NCBI GenBank assembly: GCA_029213195.1
Contig: JARGNI010000006.1
Location: 62,001 to 126,000 of the forward strand
Origin: Verrucomicrobiales bacterium
GTDB taxonomy: Bacteria; Verrucomicrobiota; Verrucomicrobiia; Verrucomicrobiales; DEV007
DNA: 64,000 nucleotides
Reading direction: 5' to 3'
Shown here: positions 1-7,108 of the stretch, one piece after another
Layout of the letters: the number at the start of each line of letters is the position of its first letter
Position numbering within the stretch: position 1 is the stretch's first letter
Position numbers and translations under genes: made by a program
The notes under the pieces: model-generated
The model's database searches: none
Told to the model about the DNA's origin: nothing
The model's input: only the letters and a program-made list of their open reading frames with translations

Positions 1-2054
1 CCCGGCTTCAACCCGGCGATCGGCTGGGGAGCCCCTTCCCCCTCGTAGGAAACCCGGGCACCCTGGAAAATCTCGATCACGTTCTCCGACGCATACCCGA
101 TTCGCTCGTATTTCCCCCAATCCGTTCCCATCCCACTGGCACCGGTGTGACTGATCACCGCCACAGGCTTCCCGTAATTTTCGAGGATGTCCCACAACTC
201 GTAGGGCAGGATCTCACCCACTCCGGGTTTGACCGGGAAAACGGACTGCCAGGGCGAATTCCGATAGTTCGCACGCTTGATGTAGACCACCGGGCCACCA
301 CGATCCGCAAAAACGACGTTCCGATGTCCCCACGGCCACCGCTGCTCCCGCTCGTAGACATACATCGTGTTGAATCTCCCTGGACTGTGGAGAGCGTCAT
401 GCATTCGCTGATTGTGCCACCATTCGTAGGGATCGTATTTCTTGGCAATGTCCGTATGATCCGAAGTCCCCAGGTAATCGATCTTCGCAAGATCGTAGGC
501 ATAGCGGAAGTGATCGACGATACAGCCATCGAAACCGGTTCGGCAGTTGGAGATATCGGTGTGGCGATGAAAATCCCCCCAGAAGAGACCATACGATTTC
601 CCGGAGACTTCCCACTCATGCCGCTCGTAGGCAGGCCGCTCCGGAGTCGATTGGGACTTGGCAAAAACGGGCTCTCGGGTCGGCTTCTCCACAGGAGGTT
701 TCGCCGGATCCGCTTTGGCAGCAGAGGCCAGGGTTGCGAGAAACACTCCAGACTCGAGATGGGTCTTGTTGACTCGTTCGTCTGATGGCCAGCAGACCTG
801 GATGTCCCCTTCTTTGCCTGAAGGAGAAAGAAATACCAATTTCCGATCCTGACCGAAAGAACTCCGCTCGAGGCGACGACGTGAGCTCCAGGTCTTCGAG
901 TCCTGACGATAGCAGCTCAGGCCAATCCGCCAGATTCCCCCGGTGTAGTAGCGATACGCAACCCAGGGATTGCCGTCGCGTCCCACGCCCACCACGGGAA
1001 CATTGATGGGACTGCCGGCTTCGCCAGCTGGTCCCATGGGAGCCTCGGAGAACTCGCCCGTAGCGATTTCAAATCTCCCGAAGAGAACGGTTTTTCCGGC
1101 ATTGATCCCGGTAGCGTTTCCATGACCTCGAGAATCCAAGCCCCAGCGTGGTTTTCCTCGCTCTGCCGACAGCCAGAATCCCGTCCCATCCGCTGTCGCT
1201 ACGATCGATCCTCGAGCTTCGTAGGCTTCGGAATGACCGATGGGAAACTCCTCGACCTGGCCATCCGTCGAAACCTTGGCGAGATACAAATTGAATTCGT
1301 TCCCTCTCGAACTGTCGTAGAGGACCCAGGCATTTCCCTCGCCATCAAAGGCCAGGTCCGGAGCCCAGTCTCCGCCTTCTTGATCCGCCACGGGGATTTC
1401 CTCGGACCATTCCCCTTTCGCACTTCGGAAACGAGCGAAGACATCTCCTTCCCCCGCACGCAGGGACTGCCAGGCAGCCCAGATTCTCCCTTCCGAATCG
1501 GTCCCGGCATCGACGAACGCTTCGGCGGCATCGGAATCGGCAAGCAGCTCCGTTTCCGTCACGCCACCCTCACGAGTCCAGGAGCAAACCTTCAAATCCA
1601 CGGTATCATCGTCCGTATCGGTTTCGCCCCAGAAGATCCAGACTCGATCCTCATGATCCACTGCCAGGGCAGGGGCATGGAGCACGGCCTCTTCCACGAC
1701 CGTTGCGAGGACCTCGAGAGGCCCTTCTTCGCTCGGAACACCTACGAGGTGCAAAGCATCCGCAGTCCCGTCCCACTCGGTATGCGCGATGACCGTCATC
1801 CCATCTGAGAGAACCACAGCGGCAGGCAAGTCGACCTGGCAGCCCTCTTTCTTGAGCGAGCGAATCGGGCTCGCCAGGGAGATGGGTGCCTCTTTCTCTC
1901 CCACCGGAGGCCTACCTTTTGCCTTTGCCTTTGCGACGACCTTGGGCTTCTCCTCGACTTTTTCTGCGGGTTTCTTCTTCTCCTGGGAGACTCCGGAAAA
2001 GAGCCAGAAACAGGATGCCAGCATCAGGATAGTAAGAAGAGATCGGGTTTTCAT
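1..2054 (-). CDS. Secreted PHP/DUF3604-like protein with N-terminal propeller-like region (3' truncated by window)
   Basis: The frame is open from the ATG at 2054 to the window edge (684 codons seen, no stop), so the C-terminus is missing. The N-terminus is hydrophobic (LLTILMLASC) and may be a signal peptide or a lipobox ending at Cys16; the hydrophobic run continues after the Cys, so this is undecided. A Lys/Glu/Pro-rich linker follows. Residues of about 60-430 hold repeated Asp-rich strands (for example GRIWAAWQS, GNAWVLYDSS) that look like a beta-propeller. From about residue 490 comes a metallo-hydrolase-like core: GDFHRHTD (493-500), SDHTD (531-535) and SHTG (His636), matching the His/Asp motifs of the PHP superfamily as seen in DUF3604 proteins. 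The substrate is unknown. It is divergent from the DUF1080 gene, with 170 bp between them. No Shine-Dalgarno is seen. Confidence 0.7.
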   Translation of the reverse strand, partial: MKTRSLLTILMLASCFWLFSGVSQEKKKPAEKVEEKPKVVAKAKAKGRPPVGEKEAPISLASPIRSLKKEGCQVDLPAAVVLSDGMTVIAHTEWDGTADALHLVGVPSEEGPLEVLATVVEEAVLHAPALAVDHEDRVWIFWGETDTDDDTVDLKVCSWTREGGVTETELLADSDAAEAFVDAGTDSEGRIWAAWQSLRAGEGDVFARFRSAKGEWSEEIPVADQEGGDWAPDLAFDGEGNAWVLYDSSRGNEFNLYLAKVSTDGQVEEFPIGHSEAYEARGSIVATADGTGFWLSAERGKPRWGLDSRGHGNATGINAGKTVLFGRFEIATGEFSEAPMGPAGEAGSPINVPVVGVGRDGNPWVAYRYYTGGIWRIGLSCYRQDSKTWSSRRRLERSSFGQDRKLVFLSPSGKEGDIQVCWPSDERVNKTHLESGVFLATLASAAKADPAKPPVEKPTREPVFAKSQSTPERPAYERHEWEVSGKSYGLFWGDFHRHTDISNCRTGFDGCIVDHFRYAYDLAKIDYLGTSDHTDIAKKYDPYEWWHNQRMHDALHSPGRFNTMYVYEREQRWPWGHRNVVFADRGGPVVYIKRANYRNSPWQSVFPVKPGVGEILPYELWDILENYGKPVAVISHTGASGMGTDWGKYERIGYASENVIEIFQGARVSYEGEGAPQPIAGLKP

Positions 2055-2224
2055 TAAGCGAAGGGTTGGGGACGGCCCGGATGGTATAGAAATTCCCTTT
2101 CCAATTTCCAAGTCAATTCCCCGCCTGATTCACGAACTGGCATCCCCCTTTCGAAGAGGATTTCTTCCCAATGGAGCCGTATTCAGGGAATTGATTTTCC
2201 TCTCTTCCCCCTCATCGTGATGCC

Positions 2225-2998
2225 ATGAAATTCGTGTATTTTCTTCTCAGTCTCCTTTTCCTGCCGCCGCTCCTCGATGCCGCGCCCAACGAACTCACTG
2301 GGGAAGAAAAAGAACAGGGCTTCCAGCTCATCTTCGATGGCACCGGCTTTGATGGCTGGGAGCAGAAGGGCAACTGGGTGATCCAGGAAGACGGATCCAT
2401 GTTCCGGAACGAAAAAGGAGGCTCGATCCGATTCAAAGAGTTTCCGGTTCCCGACGATTTCGAACTCCGCTTCGAATGGAAGGTGGGTGAGAAATCGAAC
2501 AGCGGAATCTATTACCGTCCTACGCAATATGAATACCAGATTCTCGCCAACGGCCAGCATCCGGATGGGAAGAATCCACGAACCTCGGCCGCGTCGCTCT
2601 ACTTTGGAGTCGCCCCGAGCCGCGACGCGACAAAGCCTCCCGGCGAATGGAACACCGGTCGCATCGTCGGAAAAGGCACCGTGATCCAACATTGGCTCAA
2701 TGGGGAGAAAGTCATTTCTTTCGACTACACCGACCCTGCCTACGCCGAGCATGTGGAACTCCTCAAGCTCCGCGGCGGTGACCTGACAAAGCGGGGAGCA
2801 TTTCTCAGCCTGCAGGATCATGGCGATCCGGTCTGGTATCGGACGATCCGAATTCGAGAACTCCAGCCCAATGACGAGATCGATCCCGGTTTCGTCAAGC
2901 CAGCCTCCCTAACCAAGGAACAAGCAGAAGCCGAGAGGAAGAAGCTGGAAGGGATTCTGAAGCGAAGAGCGGCACAAGAGGCCAAGAAAAAGCAATAA
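2225..2998 (+). CDS. DUF1080 (3-keto-disaccharide hydrolase-like) secreted protein
   Basis: A 257-aa protein with an N-terminal signal peptide (hydrophobic FVYFLLSLLFLPPLL, cleavage near the DAAP region). The body is a DUF1080 domain, a concanavalin-like beta-sandwich: FQLIFDGTGFDGWEQKG near the start, then WVIQEDGSM, NSGIYYRP and the late WLNGEKVISFDY are the typical blocks of the family. Some family members hydrolyse 3-keto-glycosides, but the substrate cannot be read from the sequence. The C-terminus is a short charged coiled segment rich in Lys/Glu. The sulfatase starts 65 bp downstream and is probably co-transcribed. In this phylum DUF1080 proteins commonly sit with sulfatases and Gfo/Idh/MocA enzymes in glycan-degradation loci. 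Confidence 0.85.
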   Translation: MKFVYFLLSLLFLPPLLDAAPNELTGEEKEQGFQLIFDGTGFDGWEQKGNWVIQEDGSMFRNEKGGSIRFKEFPVPDDFELRFEWKVGEKSNSGIYYRPTQYEYQILANGQHPDGKNPRTSAASLYFGVAPSRDATKPPGEWNTGRIVGKGTVIQHWLNGEKVISFDYTDPAYAEHVELLKLRGGDLTKRGAFLSLQDHGDPVWYRTIRIRELQPNDEIDPGFVKPASLTKEQAEAERKKLEGILKRRAAQEAKKKQ

Positions 2999-3063
2999 TT
3001 GAACCTTGGAGATCGCGCTCCACACGCTAAACACTAAACCCTGAGCACTTGAAACCTTACCCC

Positions 3064-4671
3064 ATGAAAACCTTTTTCGCCTCCTGCTTTCTCCTTGCCG
3101 CCTTCTGTCTCGGTCAGGCCGCAGACCGCCCCAATGTTCTCTTTCTCTTCGCCGACGACTGGGGGCGCTACGCCTCCGCCTACGCCGAGAGCGATCCGCC
3201 CGGAGGAATCAATGAAGTCGTTCGCACCCCACACTTCGACAAGCTGGCTCAGGACGGAGTGCTTTTTCGAAACGCGCATGTCAGTGCGCCTTCCTGCACC
3301 CCCTGTCGCAGCGCCCTCCTCACAGGACAACATTTCTGGCGAACCGGGACCGCTTCGATCCTGCTCGGAGCAGTCTGGGACGATTCGCTTCCGACCTTCC
3401 CCGATCTGATGCGCGATGCCGGTTACCACATCGGATACACCTACAAGGTTTGGGGACCGGGAACACCGAGTAATTCTCCTTTCACCAGGGAAGAAAGCTA
3501 CGGTTCCGCAGGTGGTAAGTTCAATGGCTTCTCGCAAAACGCGACCAAGGCAATCGCGTCCGGCCAGTCGGTAGAAGCCGCCAAGAAAACCCTTCTCGAC
3601 GAGATCAGAGGAAACTTCCGCAGCTTTCTCAAGGCAAGAGAAGAAGGTGAACCCTTTCTCTATTGGAGCGGCCCGACCAATGTTCATCGGAAGTGGATCA
3701 AGGGAAGCGGAAAGGAACTCTGGGGAATCGATCCCGATGAACTCAAAGGCAAGATGCCTCCCTTTCTTCCCGATGTGCACGAGGTGAGACAGGATCTCGC
3801 GGATTACTTTGGAGAAATCGCAGCCTGGGATGCCGCCATTGGAGCTTTGCTCGAAGAGTTGGAAGAGATAGGAGAAAGGGAAAACACGCTCATCGTCGTC
3901 AGTGGAGATCACGGTGCCCCCGGCTTCCCCTACGGAAAGTGCAATCTCTATGGGTTCGGGACCAATGTTCCGCTTCTCATTGCCGGACCCGGCGTCAAGG
4001 GAGGTCGACTCGTCGAAGATTTCTCTTCGCTCACCGACCTCACTCCCACCTTTCTCGAGAGTGCCAAGATCGACGTTCCGGATGCAGTGACGGGACGGAG
4101 CCTTTGGCCGACACTTTCCTCCGACAAGACTGGCCTGGTCGACAAGGCTCGCACCAAGGTGTTTACCGGCCGCGAACGCCACGTCGACACGGCGAGAGCT
4201 GATTTCACTCCCTACCCGCAGCGTGCCATTCGCACCGCCGATCACGTGCTCATCGTCAACTTCCGACCTGATCGCTGGCCCATGGGCGATCCCTACCTTC
4301 TCGAGCCGGGTGCCGTGCTGGACGTAAATGAACTGGAGAACAACACGCGCCTGACCCTTCCCGACGAAGACGCCGGCCCCACCAAAGCCTGGTTGGTCGG
4401 AGTCCGCGAAACCGAAGACTGGAAGGAGCATTTCAACTGGGTCTACGGCAAACGCCCCATGTATGAACTCTATGACCTGCGCAAGGATCCTTTCGAAACC
4501 ACCAACCTGGCCGACGATCCCGAGTATCGCGAAATCCGAGATTCCCTCGAAAAGGAATTGATGACCGAGCTTCGCGAAACCGGAGATCCTCGCCTGATCG
4601 ACGATGGAAAATTCTACGAAACCTCTCCCATGACCGATCCTGCGCCGTCACGGAGACGGGCAAAGAAGTGA
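3064..4671 (+). CDS. Type I sulfatase, secreted
   Basis: A 535-aa alkaline-phosphatase-superfamily sulfatase. I chose the ATG at 3064 rather than the in-frame TTG at 3049 because it places a clean signal peptide (MKTFFASCFLLAAFCLGQA) at the N-terminus. NVLFLFADDWG gives the first metal-binding Asp pair (31-32). CTPCRSALLTG (78-88) is the sulfatase signature, in which Cys78 would be converted to formylglycine. SGDHG is the second metal site. The C-terminal YELYDLRKDPFETTNLADDP block is the usual one of bacterial sulfatases. It probably removes sulfate from an extracellular glycan in the periplasm; the substrate is not predictable here. It follows the DUF1080 gene on the same strand. Confidence 0.92.
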   Translation: MKTFFASCFLLAAFCLGQAADRPNVLFLFADDWGRYASAYAESDPPGGINEVVRTPHFDKLAQDGVLFRNAHVSAPSCTPCRSALLTGQHFWRTGTASILLGAVWDDSLPTFPDLMRDAGYHIGYTYKVWGPGTPSNSPFTREESYGSAGGKFNGFSQNATKAIASGQSVEAAKKTLLDEIRGNFRSFLKAREEGEPFLYWSGPTNVHRKWIKGSGKELWGIDPDELKGKMPPFLPDVHEVRQDLADYFGEIAAWDAAIGALLEELEEIGERENTLIVVSGDHGAPGFPYGKCNLYGFGTNVPLLIAGPGVKGGRLVEDFSSLTDLTPTFLESAKIDVPDAVTGRSLWPTLSSDKTGLVDKARTKVFTGRERHVDTARADFTPYPQRAIRTADHVLIVNFRPDRWPMGDPYLLEPGAVLDVNELENNTRLTLPDEDAGPTKAWLVGVRETEDWKEHFNWVYGKRPMYELYDLRKDPFETTNLADDPEYREIRDSLEKELMTELRETGDPRLIDDGKFYETSPMTDPAPSRRRAKK

Positions 4672-4706
4672 TTGGGGAGTCAATCTTGCGCTCATTAGCA
4701 GTGGTG

Positions 4707-4720
4707 TGATTGATCAATCA
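4707..4720. promoter_or_regulatory. 14-bp perfect palindrome upstream of the epimerase gene
   Basis: TGATTGATCAATCA is its own reverse complement. It lies 33 bp before the first possible GTG start of the epimerase and 35 bp after the sulfatase stop. It could be an operator or simply a chance palindrome; nothing else supports a function. Confidence 0.3.
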
Positions 4721-4753
4721 TCGCTGACGCCTATTCTTCAATAGCTCAAAACG

Positions 4754-5656
4754 GTGATTACAGTGAAACGCATTCTGATCACCGGCGGTAGAGGAGGAAT
4801 CGGGCGCTCGCTCACCGAGGCACTGGTTTCATCATCAGAGAACCAAGTCATCACTCTAGGGCGAAGGACACCTTCTCCGTCTACCTGTTCGCGCGTGATT
4901 CATTATGAGGGATCTATTCTCGATACCGGGCTCCTCATTGAACTTCTCCTCAATCACAAGATAACTCACTTGATCCACGCTGCTGGAGCGAGGACCTCGG
5001 AATTTGCATTGGATCCTTTGACCGGATTCGAAGCCAACGTTCTTGGCACTGACCAGGTCTTTCGAGCCGCTCTCCAGTGCCCGACACTGGAGCAACTGAT
5101 TCACTTCAGCACAGCAGCAGTTTATGGAGGGCACCAAACCTGCCCTGATGAGTCTGCGCCATTGGCACCGGCGACGCCATATGCCATTAGCAAGGCAGCT
5201 TCAGAAATGGCTGTACAAGGACACGCGGGCAGCGCCTTATTTTCTACCGTCATCCTTCGCCCTGGATTTGTGCTCGGTCCATACTCGCACAGCGCGCTCT
5301 CGACTTTTATCACCAATGCCATCACTGAAGAGAAAGCGGCCCTGTCCTTTCCCGATCGGTTTTTTCTCCACTGGGCACCTGACCTCGCGGCAGCTGTCTG
5401 CGCCCTGTTGAATAACGAGCTATCAGGTTCCTTTGAGGTGCTCCACCCGCCCGGGAAAGCCACCAGTCTCTCGGCCCTTCACGATGTGTTGATCGATTAT
5501 TGCCGGGGACAGGAACACTCACCGGCGATCTCCCTATCGGCTATAGAGGACACCCCATTTCCTGAACGCCTGAATCCATCCAAGTTTACTGATCTCGTTG
5601 GTGCTTCGCACTCTACCGAATGGGGCGAGATCCTTGAAAGACTTTCTACTTCCTGA
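4754..5656 (+). CDS. NAD-dependent epimerase/dehydratase (extended SDR)
   Basis: A 300-aa extended short-chain dehydrogenase/reductase. The N-terminal Rossmann motif is ILITGGRGGIG, LIHAAGA is the typical segment after beta-4, and the catalytic pair is Y-x3-K in PYAISKAASEM, with an upstream FSTAAVYGG supplying the Ser/Thr. RPGFVLGPY is the usual post-catalytic block. It probably acts on a nucleotide-sugar or a related sugar. The start is uncertain: GTG 4754 or GTG 4763 are both possible, and neither has a Shine-Dalgarno. One hand-counted line inside the gene is about 48 % GC, below its neighbours, which hints at a different origin. It is convergent with the DUF1501 gene. Confidence 0.82.
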   Translation: MITVKRILITGGRGGIGRSLTEALVSSSENQVITLGRRTPSPSTCSRVIHYEGSILDTGLLIELLLNHKITHLIHAAGARTSEFALDPLTGFEANVLGTDQVFRAALQCPTLEQLIHFSTAAVYGGHQTCPDESAPLAPATPYAISKAASEMAVQGHAGSALFSTVILRPGFVLGPYSHSALSTFITNAITEEKAALSFPDRFFLHWAPDLAAAVCALLNNELSGSFEVLHPPGKATSLSALHDVLIDYCRGQEHSPAISLSAIEDTPFPERLNPSKFTDLVGASHSTEWGEILERLSTS

Positions 5657-5682
5657 GTCGCTTTTCCAGGTCGGATCGACTC

Positions 5683-7107
5683 TCACGCCAACACCTGCCG
5701 GATCACTTTCCCATGCACATCCGTGAGTCGCTGATCGATGCCATTGTGGTAGTAGGACAGCTTTTCGAAATCGAGGCCGAGGAGATGAAGCACGGTGGCG
5801 TAGTAATCCCAGACTGTCGTGGGCTTATCCTCGGCCCGTCGCCCGAAATCGTCGGTCGCACCATAACTCACGCCTCCTTTGACACCCGCACCCATCATCC
5901 AGAGAGTAAATCCGTCCGGGTTGTGGTCCCGCCCCGCGGTCCCTTGCTGGCGAGTTGGCATGCGCCCAAACTCGCTCGTCCAAAGGACGAGGGTGTCTTC
6001 CAGTAGACCTCGCTGTTTGAGATCCGTAAGCAGGGCCGCCGTTGGCTGATCAAATATCGGGCAATGCCGCTCGTAATCCGCTTTCAGCGTCTTGTGGGCA
6101 TCCCAGTTGAGCAAACCATCAACGCCAGAGGCACGAGAAGAGCAGTAGAGATTCACGTAGCGAACACCCCGCTCCAGCAATCGCCTCGAGAGGAGACAGT
6201 TCCGGGCATAGGCCGCCTTGAGCTCATTCCCAGAGTCGGTGCCATAGAGCTTGTGGACATGCGCCGGCTCACTCGCAAAATCACTCACTTCCGGTGCAGA
6301 CATTTGCATCTTGGCAGCAAGTTCATAAGCCCCGATGCGAGCGCGGAGATCGGTCTCTGCGGCACGTTCGGCGGCGTGGCGCTCATTGAGGAAATTCAGG
6401 AGGTCACGGGTCCCCTGCTCCTTCTTCGCGCTAATTCCCTCCGGCAGCTCGATGTTCCGGATCGGTTGGTGCGCTGCCATGGTGATCGCCTGGTGCTTGG
6501 CCGGGAGAAACCCATTGCTCCAGTTCGCCTTCCCATTGGGCGGCTCGCCCCGGATATCCGGAATCGCGACATAGGTGGGTAGATTATCGGTGAGACTACC
6601 CAACGCGTAGGAAGTCCACGCACCGGCCGAAGGAAACCCCTCGGTGGCATGACCGGTATTCACAAAGACGCAACCGGGACCGTGCGTATTGGTCTTCGAC
6701 TGCATCGCATGAAAAAAGGCGATATCATCAACGTGCTCCGCCATGTTGGGCAGCATCGTCGAAATCATCTTCCCGCTTTGGCCGGCCGGAGCGAAGGGCC
6801 ACGGACTTTTCATGAGCGGCCCGTTCTTGCCCTGGAAGGAAACCATATCCTCTTCCCCCGGGAGAGGCTGGCCGTGCATCTTCTCAAGCACCGGTTTGTG
6901 CTCCCAGAGATCCATGTGAGAGGCCGCGCCCGGACAGAAGATCTGGAGAACGCGCTTCGCCTTGCCGGGAAAGTGCGGCCCGCGAGATGAAGTCGCGACG
7001 GACCCGAATCCCTCGCGAGTCATCAACTGGGTCAGCCCCACACCCATGAGGCCGGTGGTGACATTGCCGAGGAAGCGGCGTCGGGTAGAGTCGTGGAGGG
7101 GATTCAT
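5683..7107 (-). CDS. DUF1501 family Tat-exported protein
   Basis: A 474-aa protein with a twin-arginine signal (STRRRFLGNV, Arg9-Arg10) followed by a Gly-rich hydrophobic stretch. The body matches DUF1501, a sulfatase/phosphatase-fold family very common in planctomycetes and verrucomicrobia: IFCPGAASHMDLWEHKP near the start, then HGPGCVFVNTGH, LWTSEFGRMPTRQ and the late GRDHNPDGFTLWM. Its biochemical role is unknown. Members are almost always encoded next to DUF1549/DUF1553 cytochrome-like proteins, as here: the start codon lies 1 bp after the stop of the 961-aa gene, so the two are surely co-transcribed and probably work together in the periplasm. Confidence 0.9.
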   Translation of the reverse strand: MNPLHDSTRRRFLGNVTTGLMGVGLTQLMTREGFGSVATSSRGPHFPGKAKRVLQIFCPGAASHMDLWEHKPVLEKMHGQPLPGEEDMVSFQGKNGPLMKSPWPFAPAGQSGKMISTMLPNMAEHVDDIAFFHAMQSKTNTHGPGCVFVNTGHATEGFPSAGAWTSYALGSLTDNLPTYVAIPDIRGEPPNGKANWSNGFLPAKHQAITMAAHQPIRNIELPEGISAKKEQGTRDLLNFLNERHAAERAAETDLRARIGAYELAAKMQMSAPEVSDFASEPAHVHKLYGTDSGNELKAAYARNCLLSRRLLERGVRYVNLYCSSRASGVDGLLNWDAHKTLKADYERHCPIFDQPTAALLTDLKQRGLLEDTLVLWTSEFGRMPTRQQGTAGRDHNPDGFTLWMMGAGVKGGVSYGATDDFGRRAEDKPTTVWDYYATVLHLLGLDFEKLSYYHNGIDQRLTDVHGKVIRQVLA

Positions 7108-7108
7108 T

